40,338 bases of DNA from Chloroflexales bacterium ZM16-3 (GTDB taxonomy: Bacteria; Chloroflexota; Chloroflexia; Chloroflexales; Chloroflexaceae), in the NCBI GenBank assembly GCA_004138175.2, contig RYFE02000045.1:1-40338 (forward strand). The letters run 5' to 3'. The first letter of the stretch is position 1. Each line of letters begins with the position of its first letter. Under the pieces are notes generated by a model. That model had not been told where the DNA came from and searched no databases. It worked only from the letters and a program-made list of their open reading frames with translations. The position numbers were made by a program, and so were the translations under genes. Positions 15,862-24,700 of this stretch are shown piece after piece.

Positions 15862-16014
15862 ATGAACTGCTGCCACCACTGCTGCGACGCCGAGAACCTG
15901 TTCGACCGGACCGGCGACCTCGTTAGCCTGGCCGGGCTGCTTGGGAATAGCTCGACGGATACCTTTTCGTTTGCTTGCGTGCGTATGGAAAAGGAGCGAG
16001 GATGTCTGTATTGA
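15862..16014 (+). CDS. Cys-rich mini-ORF, likely remnant of a Cys-motif methyltransferase
   Basis: 50 aa from an ATG at 15862 with aggaaa upstream. It opens MNCCHHCCDAENLFD, a pattern like the N-terminal Cys motif I recall from a family of small SAM methyltransferases (C-x2-C near a LFD segment). After that it diverges into LVSLAGLLGNSSTDTFSF and stops inside the start of the YjbQ gene (overlap 16002-16014). It is either a 5' fragment left after deletion of the rest of such a gene, or a small metal-binding peptide coupled to YjbQ translation. Confidence 0.4.
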   Translation: MNCCHHCCDAENLFDRTGDLVSLAGLLGNSSTDTFSFACVRMEKERGCLY

Positions 16015-16409
16015 AGCGGCTTGCGATACGCACCCACACCCAGGAGTGCCTGGTCGACATCACCGACCGGGTCGCGCAGGCAGTGACTGATTCAGGCGTA
16101 TCCGAAGGCACCACATTGCTGTATGTGCCCCACACCACCTGTGGCATCACCATCCAGGAGAACGCCGATCCTGGCGTGCAGCACGACATGCTGATGGTGC
16201 TGCGGCGGATCTACCCACGCCAAGATCCGGGCTACCGCCACATCGAGGATAACTCAGCCTCGCACCTGCAGGCCAGCACGATGGGCTTCTCCCACTTCGT
16301 CTTCGTGAGCGGCGGCCAGCTGGTGCTTGGCCGCTGGCAGGCGATCTACCTGGCTGAGTTCGACGGCCCGCGCACCCGCGAGCTGTTTGTGAAGGTGCTG
16401 CCAGACTGA
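16002..16409 (+). CDS. yjbQ: YjbQ/UPF0047 family protein
   Basis: 135 aa from the ATG at 16002 with aaggagcgagg just before it; the frame extends nine residues further but without a better start. Signature: GTTLLYVPHTTCGITIQENA, followed by DNSASHLQASTMG, and ending LAEFDGPRTRELFVKVLPD. The family has reported thiamine-phosphate-synthase activity in some bacteria, with a metal site using the conserved His and Cys. Length is standard. The gene stands alone before a non-coding gap. Confidence 0.93.
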   Translation: MSVLKRLAIRTHTQECLVDITDRVAQAVTDSGVSEGTTLLYVPHTTCGITIQENADPGVQHDMLMVLRRIYPRQDPGYRHIEDNSASHLQASTMGFSHFVFVSGGQLVLGRWQAIYLAEFDGPRTRELFVKVLPD

Positions 16410-16772
16410 TCGCCCGTGATAGCGCGGTGCCCCGGCGATAGCACAGGCGTCGGCTGCCTGGCGCTGGCCTGAACCCTGGAATACAACGGTGGCCCTTTCG
16501 CTGCGGTCAATGCGCCCGCAGATGGGATAGCGCGCCGCACATTCCTGTGCACATATCTTCAGGGATAAAATAGTTGTCACATATATCCCCGCGTAGCCTT
16601 GTGAGCAACGCACGCGCATGGTATAGTTCGTGGCAAGAACCTATCCCTATGCCCAGGTTGCACCTATGCCCGCCGACGCGCTCCGGCCATCGCTGATTCC
16701 TCCCATTCCCGCCGACCCCGCTGTCGGGTGTCTCCTCCCCCCGCTCCCACCTACGACGGTATGGTGTCGGCC
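16410..16772 (+). promoter_or_regulatory. Non-coding gap with a good sigma70-type promoter
   Basis: No gene is seen in these 363 bp. A promoter with -35 TTGTGA (16599-16604), 17-bp spacer and -10 TATAGT (16622-16627) points at the large defence cluster. The stretch 16560-16590 is locally AT-rich (ataaaatagttgtcacatat). No clear operator palindrome is visible. Confidence 0.6.
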
Positions 16773-19700
16773 ATGACCACGCTGCTCCCCGGCACCGAGG
16801 TCTTCGCGCGCGACCTGCGATGGGAGGTGGTTGCTACCGAGAGCCTGGGCGCGCAGACGCTCTACCGTCTGCGCTGCCTCCAGGGCGACCTCAGCGGCCA
16901 GGAGCTGGATCTGCTCTCGCCCTTTGAGCCGGTCGCGGCGATCCGCCGCGCGCTGCGCCCCGAGCGCGCCGCGCCCCTGGCGGCCTGGCGGGCCTATCAC
17001 CAGGCATTCCTGCTGGAGCAGGCCCTCGGCCCTGACGCCCTGCTGGTCGCCCAGCCCGGCCGCCTGCGCCTGGAGCCCTACCAGCTGGTGCCGGTGCTGC
17101 GCGCGGTGCGCATGAGCCGCGTGCGCCTGCTGCTGGCCGATGGCGTCGGCCTCGGCAAGACCATCCAGGCCGGCCTGGTGATCACCGAGCTGATCGCGCG
17201 GCGGGTGGCCCACCGCATCCTGATCGTCTCGCCCGCCGGCCCGCTGCTGGAGCAGTGGCGCGTCGAGCTGGCCGAGCGCTTCGGCCTGCGCATGGAGCGC
17301 ATCGACCGCGAGCTGCTAGAGACGGTGCGCAAGGCCAACGAGCTTGGCGCGAACCCCTTCGACTCCATCCCGCTCGGCCTGGTCTCGATTGACTTCCTCA
17401 AGCAGGAGTCGGTGCTGACCCAGCTGGAGCGCGCCAGCTATGATGTGGTGGTGATCGATGAGGCCCACCACTGTATGGACCTCGGCGTGGCCCAGGAGCG
17501 CGCCGACTCGCAGCGGCGCACGCTGGCCGACCTGCTCGCCCGCCGCAGCGACGCGCTGTTGCTGCTGACCGCGACGCCCCACGATGGCAATGACCGCTCT
17601 TTCGCCTCGCTCTGCGAGCTGCTCGACCCCTCGCTGGTGGACGGGCGCGGCCAGCTGCGCGGCGAGCGCTACCGGCCCTTCGTGGTGCGCCGGCTGAAGC
17701 ACCATATCACCGACCCCGCGACGGGGGTGCCGCGCTTCCGCGAGCGGGTGGTGACGCCTTGCCCGGTGATCGCCGACCCGGCCCGCCACGCGGCCTTCAT
17801 CGCGCTCCAGCGCGGCCTGATGGCGATGATCGCCCCCGAGCTGCGGCGGGCCTTTCGCGCCCGCCAGTTCAGCGATGTGCTGGCTTACCTGGCCCTGCTC
17901 AAGCGCAGCGTCTCGTCGGTGGCCGCCTGCAAGGAGACCCTCGATGTGGTGGCCTCCCGCTTCCAGCGCATCCTGACCGAGGGCGCGGAGAGCCAGGACA
18001 GCCGCCGCCAGCGCCTGCGCACCCTGCGCGAGTACCAGCGCCGGCTTGACCGCTTCGGCACGATCAGCGCGGAGGAGGAGCAGGAGCAGCGCATGCTGGA
18101 GGCCGAGGACCTGGCCCAGCAGCTGGTCGCCCTCGACCGCGAGGTGCGCTCTGGCGCGCGACGTCAGGCCCAGCGGGCCAGCGTGATCGACCAGATCGAG
18201 GAGCTGATCGGCCTGGCCGCCGAGGCGCTATCTGCCGACCCCAAGCTCGACCAGCTGGTCGCCGAGCTGCGGGCCATCCGCGCCGCCGAGCCACGGGCCA
18301 ACGTGCTGATCTACACCGAGTACACCGACAGCCAGCAGGCGGTGGCCCGCGCCGTGGATCGAGCCGGCCTCGGCACGGTGCTGCTGATGAGCGGCGAGGA
18401 CGGCGCGACCGCGCGCGGCGAGGTAACGGAGCGCTTCCGCAGCGCCGACGGGCTGGTGCTGGTGAGCACCGATGCCGCCGCCGAGGGCTTGAACCTCCAG
18501 CAGCGCTGTCACCACCTGATCCACCTGGAGCTGCCCTTCAACCCGAACCGTCTGGAGCAGCGCAACGGGCGCATCGACCGCTTTGGCCAGACGCACGACC
18601 CGATGGTGCGCTACCTCTACCTGCGGGCCACCTTCGAGGAGCGCATCCTGCTGCGCCTGATCGCCAAGTACGAGCGCCAGCGCGCCCGCCTGACCTTCGT
18701 GCCCAACACGCTGGGGCTCTCTGCCGCCAGCGACCTGGGCGAGGCGCGGCTGCTGGAGGGCCTGATGGATGAGGACGAGCGGCTGTTTGATGTGGCCCAG
18801 AGCCGCTTTGACTTCGGTCAGCCCGACGAGAACGCCGGCAGCGACACGGCCACCCGCGAGCTGATGGAGGAGATTGACCGCAGCTTGCGCGGCTTTGAGG
18901 ATGCGGCCCGTACGAACCGCTGGCTGGGCGACCTTGGTATGAACGCCGACGCTGACCAGCTGGCCGCCGCCGATGCCGCCCGCGCCCAGGGCGCCTCGGT
19001 CAGCGCGGTCGATCTGGCCCGCTTTGTGTGCGACGCGGTGCGGCTCGATGGCGGTGATGTGCGCGACATGGAGCCGACCGTCAGTGAGCTGACCCTGCCG
19101 CCGGACTGGGCCTTCGGCCTCGACGACCTGCCGGGCTATCTGCCGGCCACCCGCCAGCTGCGCGTGACCACCGACCGCGAGCTGACCCGCGACGGCCTGG
19201 GCAACCCGGTGGGCTACCTGGGCCGCGCGCACCCGCTAGTGCGCCGGGCGCTCGACCGGGTGCGCCACCGCGCGCTCGGCGGGGACGCCCAGCACGGCCA
19301 GGATGTGCGCGTGAGTGCGGCGCGTGGCCCGGTGGCCACGCCGACCCTGCTCTTCACCTTCGTCGGCCGGGTGCTCAGCGGCGTCGGGCGCGAGCTGGAG
19401 CGGGTCGTAGGTGTCAGGTGTGAGCTGGCGGGGGGATCGGGCGCGCCGATCCATGTGACCTATCTCCCGACACCCGAGGCGTGGTTGTCGCTGGCTGAGC
19501 AGAAACAGGCGATCCGCACCACCGGGGTCTACGAGCAGCACTTTGCGAGTTGGTACGTTCAGGCGCAGGCCCAGGCGCGCGCGGTGGCTGAGCAGGAGTT
19601 CTGCGCCGGCCTGCCGACCGCCGCCTTTATCGCTGAGCGTCGCAGCGAGCTGGAGGCCGAGCGGGTGCGTCAGCAGGACTGGCTGCGCGCGCGCGCCACC

Positions 19701-19991
19701 GAGATCTGCGGGTCGCCAGCCCCCTCGGCTGCGGTGCAAGCCTCGTTGTTTGATCTGTCCGACGCCCCTACACCAAACACGGTTCTGGCCACAGGCTGGG
19801 CCGCCCTGGACGACCCGGCCCTGCGCTTGGCCGGCTTCGCCGTCGATGTCGCCCAGCCGGCGCGCGCGCGCGGCGAGGCCGACGGCGTGCTGCGGATCTA
19901 CCGCCAGCGCCTGGCCGCCCTCGATGAGCGCGCCGCCCTGCGCCCGCCCGAGGTGGTCGAGCTGGGCGCGCTGATGGTGGTGCCGGTATGA
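16773..19991 (+). CDS. drmD: SNF2-family helicase, DrmD-like
   Basis: 1072 aa from the ATG at 16773; an ATG at 16761 and a GTG at 16728 are alternatives, and none has a strong ribosome-binding site. Helicase motifs in order: DGVGLGKTIQAG (Walker A, about 124-130), VVVIDEAHH (DEAH at 229-232), LLLTATPHDG, LIYTEYTDSQQ, and motif VI QRNGRIDRFGQ from residue 596. This RapA/SNF2 layout with a long C-terminus is that of DrmD, the class 1 DISARM component. Position, preceding a large adenine methylase, supports this. It would use ATP to move along or remodel double-stranded DNA. A short segment at 19408-19422 carries a ggtgtcaggtgt repeat also seen in the methylase gene. Confidence 0.85.
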   Translation: MTTLLPGTEVFARDLRWEVVATESLGAQTLYRLRCLQGDLSGQELDLLSPFEPVAAIRRALRPERAAPLAAWRAYHQAFLLEQALGPDALLVAQPGRLRLEPYQLVPVLRAVRMSRVRLLLADGVGLGKTIQAGLVITELIARRVAHRILIVSPAGPLLEQWRVELAERFGLRMERIDRELLETVRKANELGANPFDSIPLGLVSIDFLKQESVLTQLERASYDVVVIDEAHHCMDLGVAQERADSQRRTLADLLARRSDALLLLTATPHDGNDRSFASLCELLDPSLVDGRGQLRGERYRPFVVRRLKHHITDPATGVPRFRERVVTPCPVIADPARHAAFIALQRGLMAMIAPELRRAFRARQFSDVLAYLALLKRSVSSVAACKETLDVVASRFQRILTEGAESQDSRRQRLRTLREYQRRLDRFGTISAEEEQEQRMLEAEDLAQQLVALDREVRSGARRQAQRASVIDQIEELIGLAAEALSADPKLDQLVAELRAIRAAEPRANVLIYTEYTDSQQAVARAVDRAGLGTVLLMSGEDGATARGEVTERFRSADGLVLVSTDAAAEGLNLQQRCHHLIHLELPFNPNRLEQRNGRIDRFGQTHDPMVRYLYLRATFEERILLRLIAKYERQRARLTFVPNTLGLSAASDLGEARLLEGLMDEDERLFDVAQSRFDFGQPDENAGSDTATRELMEEIDRSLRGFEDAARTNRWLGDLGMNADADQLAAADAARAQGASVSAVDLARFVCDAVRLDGGDVRDMEPTVSELTLPPDWAFGLDDLPGYLPATRQLRVTTDRELTRDGLGNPVGYLGRAHPLVRRALDRVRHRALGGDAQHGQDVRVSAARGPVATPTLLFTFVGRVLSGVGRELERVVGVRCELAGGSGAPIHVTYLPTPEAWLSLAEQKQAIRTTGVYEQHFASWYVQAQAQARAVAEQEFCAGLPTAAFIAERRSELEAERVRQQDWLRARATEICGSPAPSAAVQASLFDLSDAPTPNTVLATGWAALDDPALRLAGFAVDVAQPARARGEADGVLRIYRQRLAALDERAALRPPEVVELGALMVVPV

Positions 19992-20019
19992 TGAGGTTTC
20001 AGGTTTCAGGAGACACGCT

Positions 20020-21687
20020 ATGTCTGCTCGGTATGTTGCACTCCGCCATTTCGCCCAATATGCGCCGAGACAGTTGGTATTCCTCATGGCCTTTGCACTA
20101 CTCGCCGGAGGCTGCGGTGCCGCCGATGCTCGACGTGAGCCTACATCGTCCCCGCATATCCAGGGTACTGCCGAAGTAGACACCGCAGCAGCGACGGTCG
20201 CAACATCGACGGTCGCGCCCGTAGCAGCGATGGTCGCAACATCGACGGTCGCGCCCACAGCAGCGATGGTCGCAACATCGACGGTCGCGCCCGCAGCAGC
20301 GATGGTCGCAACATCGACCGTCGCGCCCGATGTGACTGAGCCAACGGTGGTGGCGCATGATCCAACTGTAGCTGTGATTACACCTGCGGCGACGCTTATC
20401 CCGCAGATGCCTGATGGGTGGGCACCCCTAAGCGCTGAGGAGCAGCAGTTTGTCCAGGGCGTTACGGACGGACATGCCGCCCTCACAACAGCGGTCGAAG
20501 AGTTGCGCATCTTCCTCTCGTACGGCGGGCAGGATGATGCTGATGTGCGAAGACGTACACTCATGACCGTCGATGATCTCCAAGGCGCGATCATGTCACT
20601 ACGAGCCTTCCCCTTGTCAGAGCGCTTTGGTGAGGCGTGGCAGCCCTACCTCGTCCTGCTTGATGATCTCGATGGGATCGGAACATCGGTACGTGAGGCG
20701 CTCCCCGAAAGTGGTGGGCCAATCCCGCCGCTCCTGGAGCGCGCGGGCATCCGGCTGGAGATGCTCGTCGGTCAGCTTCAATCGGCTGGCGAGGCGATTA
20801 CCGCGCTGGGGCGCATGCCATTTGCGGCCGATCCTTCGGGTCTGACCTACAGCTTTGACGGGCTTCAGATACATGCTGACGTAAACAGTGGGACGAGCAC
20901 GACAATTGGCGCCGCACCACCTACGGGCAGCATCGACGGCCCCGGTGCCACGCGCATCTGGGTTGAGGAGGAAACTCCGACCAATTTTGAGGAGCAACAT
21001 CCCTTCCGGCTGTTCAAGGCAAACCTTGACGGGAGCGAGCAACGGCTGCTGCTGTCGAGCGATACATTCTACGATATGGCTGATCGGCTTACGCAGATGC
21101 CCTACAACTTCGCTCCAAGCCGACTCACCTTGAGCGCAGATGGCACGCAGCTCCTCTTCCACGCCGGTAGCTGCTGCTCGCCAAGCACAGGCTTTAGCTC
21201 CTTCTTTGCGCTTGACCTTGCGACCGGCGATCTGCTCTGGTCACGCTACGATGGGGTGAATATCCCCGGCTGGATCGCACCCGATGCAGGGCGGGCGCTG
21301 GTGGGGGGCATGACCATCGACTCAGAAGGGTATCGCACGTCCACCTACTTTCTTGTCGGCGGCGCGGTGGATGTCGATCTCGGCAATGCGATCAGCGCCC
21401 TCAGCTGGCTCGCCGATGGGCGAATCCTCGTCGCGCGCGGCAACCAGGTGGTCATCCTCAAGGCAGACGGCAGCGATGATCGGGTGCTGGCGGACCTCTC
21501 TGCCAACGCCTACATCTCAGAGATGGCGCTGGCCCCTGACCAGCAGATGGTCGCTTTCCTAGCTCGTGATGGCACTCCAGAGAGTGGCGCAGCGCTCAAC
21601 CTCTGGGTGGTTGCCATGATGGGTGGAGGCGATCCACAGAGGCTTGCTGAAGTGCCTGCCGATGCGTCCGATCTGGGATGGCGGTGA
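20020..21687 (+). CDS. Predicted lipoprotein with Thr/Ala repeat and beta-propeller-like region
   Basis: 555 aa with aggag before the ATG. A signal sequence (hydrophobic LVFLMAFALLAGG, 19-31) leads to Cys32, a lipoprotein-type cleavage site. Residues about 56-103 are a low-complexity linker of four 12-aa units (VATSTVAPxAAM). The rest has short strand-rich repeats (DGSEQRLLLSSD, LTLSADGTQLLFHAG, ILKADGSDDRVLADLS, MALAPDQQMVAFLARDG), as in WD40/TolB-type propellers. It would be membrane-anchored outside the cell. It lies on the same strand between the DrmD-like and methylase genes, with 28- and 42-bp gaps, so it is probably co-transcribed. No lipoprotein is part of described DISARM, so its link to defence is unclear. 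Confidence 0.75.
   Translation: MSARYVALRHFAQYAPRQLVFLMAFALLAGGCGAADARREPTSSPHIQGTAEVDTAAATVATSTVAPVAAMVATSTVAPTAAMVATSTVAPAAAMVATSTVAPDVTEPTVVAHDPTVAVITPAATLIPQMPDGWAPLSAEEQQFVQGVTDGHAALTTAVEELRIFLSYGGQDDADVRRRTLMTVDDLQGAIMSLRAFPLSERFGEAWQPYLVLLDDLDGIGTSVREALPESGGPIPPLLERAGIRLEMLVGQLQSAGEAITALGRMPFAADPSGLTYSFDGLQIHADVNSGTSTTIGAAPPTGSIDGPGATRIWVEEETPTNFEEQHPFRLFKANLDGSEQRLLLSSDTFYDMADRLTQMPYNFAPSRLTLSADGTQLLFHAGSCCSPSTGFSSFFALDLATGDLLWSRYDGVNIPGWIAPDAGRALVGGMTIDSEGYRTSTYFLVGGAVDVDLGNAISALSWLADGRILVARGNQVVILKADGSDDRVLADLSANAYISEMALAPDQQMVAFLARDGTPESGAALNLWVVAMMGGGDPQRLAEVPADASDLGWR
20185..20328 (+). repeat. Four tandem 36-bp units in the lipoprotein gene
   Basis: Units start at 20185, 20221, 20257 and 20293, each containing gcaacatcga and ending gtcgcgccc. 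They differ from one another at only a few positions. They keep the frame and encode the VATSTVAPxAAM linker. Copy number is likely variable between strains. Confidence 0.92.
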
Positions 21688-21729
21688 TCGTCGGCGTCGT
21701 TCATATGCTGTCATTGTAGAGATTTCCCT

Positions 21730-24700
21730 ATGCCCCTCGCCCTGCTCCCCGATGTCAGCTTCAGCGGCCCGGCCCTGCCGGAGCCCTTTGTGCGCTTCGA
21801 GCTTGAAGCGGCCCTGGCCAAGGCTGGCCTGCTGCCGCGCGCCGCCGGGGCCGAGGGCCGTGCGCTCCAGGAGGACTGGGAGCGCTACCGGCGCAGGCTG
21901 CGCGAGCTGGTGGCCGCCGGCGGCCCGCTGCGCGTGCGCAACCACGTGGTCGATCCGCTGGTCTCGCGGCTGGGCTACGCGCGCATGGAGCCGGCCGGCG
22001 AGGTGCAGACCCGCGAGGGCCGCGAGGACGGCGGCGACCTGCTGACTTCCGCCGACGGCGTCGCCCGCCTGCGGGTCTGGTCGGTGGAGCTGGAGGCCGA
22101 CCTGGACGCGCCGGCGCGCCGGGGGGCGGCCTACCGCTACAGCCACGTCAGCAGCGCCCGCCGGGTGCTCCTGGCCGCCGGCGAGCGACTCGGCCTGATC
22201 ACCAACGGCGTCCAGCTGCGCCTGCTGATCTCCGACCCGGCCCGCCCCGACTCGCAGGTGATCATCCCGATTGACCCGCTCTGGAAGCAGAGCCGCGCCC
22301 TGCCCGACTCGTTCCGGCTCCTGCTGGCCCTGGCCTCGCCCGCCGGTGTGCTGGCCCTGCCCGCCCTGGTGGATCTGGCCCGCCTCCAGCAGGCCCGCGT
22401 CACCCGCGAGCTGCGCGCCCAGGCCCGCCGCGCCGTCGAGGGCTTCGTCCAGGAGCTGCTCGACCACCCCGAGAACCGGGCGGCTATCGCGGCCCACGCC
22501 GACCGCGAGGCCCTGGCTCGCGCCCTCTGGCGCGAGGGTCTGGTGCTAATCTACCGCCTGCTCTTCGTGCTCAAGCTGGAGTCGAGCGACGACCCGGCCC
22601 GCGCCTTCAGCTTCGCCTCGACCAGCCTCTGGCGCAACACCTTCTCGCCCAGCGTGGCCCTGGCGCCCTACGCCCGCAAGGTGCTCGATAGCGGCGCGGA
22701 GACTGGGCGGCTGCTTGAGGGCGGCCTGCGCGCCCTGTTCCGCCTCTTCGCCGAGGGCGTGCGGGTCAGCGAGCTGAAGATCGAGCCGCTCGGCGCGCTC
22801 TTCGGCGCGGCCGCCATGCCCACGCTCGACGGAATGCGCTGGGGCGAGCGCGCCGTGGCCCGCCTGCTCGATAACCTGCTCTGGACGCCGGCCAAGGGCC
22901 GCGAGGGCCGCGAGCGGGTCTACTACGGCCCGCTCGATGTCGAGGACCTCGGGCGGGTCTACGAGGCGCTGCTGGAGCTGGAGCCCGGCATCGCCGGCGA
23001 GCCGATGTGCCGCCTGCGCCGCCAGAAGCTTGAGGTGGTTCTCCCAATCGCCCAGGGCGAGAAATATCGCACCGACCCCGTAGGGACGCAGCGTGCTGCG
23101 TCCACTGCACCCGATAACCCCGACGACGCCGACGACGATGATGACACCGACGCCGAGGCCCCCGCGCGCGGCAAGAAGACCAAGGTCGAGTGGATCGAGG
23201 AGATCGCGCCCGGCCGCTTCTACCTGCGGGTCGGCCTGGGCCGCAAGTCCACCGGCTCCTACTACACGCCCCACACCTTCGTGCGCTTCCTGGTGCAGGA
23301 GACCCTCGGGCCTCAGTGCGATGAGCGCAGCCCCCAGGATAACCCACAGCCCGGCGCGCTTATCCGCATCCGGGTACTCGACCCGGCGATGGGCAGCGGC
23401 CACTTTTTGGTCGAGGCCTGCCGCTTCCTGGGCGCGCGGCTCTACGAGGCGTGCCGGCGCTGCGACGAGCTGGCGACCGAGGCCGAGGCCGCCGCGCTGC
23501 GTTGTTCCGACCCGGCCGAGCGCACCGCCCTGGAGGCCCGCGCCCAGGAGCTGCGCGCCCGCGTGCGCGACCTGCCCGACCCCGACGACGCCCTGGAGCG
23601 CTACCTGCCCAGCCGCGCCGCCGAGGGCGCGGGCGAGGGCGTCTCGCGGCGCATCGCCGAGGCGATCTGCCGCCGCCTGGCCGCCGTCCACTGCCTGTAC
23701 GGGGTGGACAAGAACCCGCTGGCGATCGAGCTGGCCAAGCTCTCGCTGTGGATCGAGGCCCACGCCGAGGGCCTGCCACTGACCTTCCTCGACCACCGGC
23801 TGGTGGTGGGCGACTCGCTCACCGGCCCATTTGTCGAGCACCTGTTCCGCTTCCCCGGCAGCCAGAAGCCCTTCGCCGACGACATGTTCGCCAGCGAGCT
23901 GCGCGCGCGCCTGGGCCATTCGCTGGCCGCCGCGCTGGTCCACGTGGCCGACCTAGAGGCCAGCGTGGGTGTGAGCTTGGCCGACCTTGAGCACAAGCGC
24001 GGCGCCCGCGCCCGCCTCGACGCCGCCCTGGCGCCCTTCCGCCTGCTCGCCGCCGCCTGGGCTGGCGGGGTGATGCTCGGCAAGGGCGGCTGCGACGACA
24101 GTGCGTATGAGTCGCTGGCGCACCACATCGCCACCGCCGATGCGCTGCCTGCGTCGTTCCCGTTGTCCGCATCGTTGCGCGCCATGATCGCCCGCGGCCT
24201 CGGCCTGCGCGCCCTGCCCGATGCCGCACAGATCCTTGATGATGCTCTGGCGATGCTCCTGGCCCCTGAGACCTGGGGCCTGACCCCCGCCCTGCCCTAC
24301 GACCTGGCCTTCCCCGAGGTCTTCTACCCCACCGGCGATATCGCCGCGCGCGGTGGCTTCGATGTAGTGTTAGGCAACCCACCGTGGGAGAAGCTTCGCG
24401 TAGAGAAGCGTGATGTGGTAGCTGCACTCGATCCGCGATTTCTTTCTGGCAGAGAGGTTGCTGGTATTGGTGAAGAACACAGAGTTATTGAAGCAATATT
24501 CGCGTCTAACCCTTCAGCGAGAGCTTACGAAGCGGAAATACATGAAATACGGCAAGTTTCCTCGGTTATTATTTTGCGGCCACAACTACAAAAAGGTCAT
24601 GACGCGCCAGCAAGCATACTTGATACTTATCATCTGTTTATGATAAAATTTCAGTCTGCTATTTCAGAAAGAGGCAGCATTGGCATTGTCCTTGGGGGGG

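Noticed and set aside
22546-23943. Long antisense frame (465 codons) opposite the methylase gene
   Set aside because: GC-rich codon bias keeps the opposite strand open; no recognisable domain and the sense strand has clear methylase motifs.
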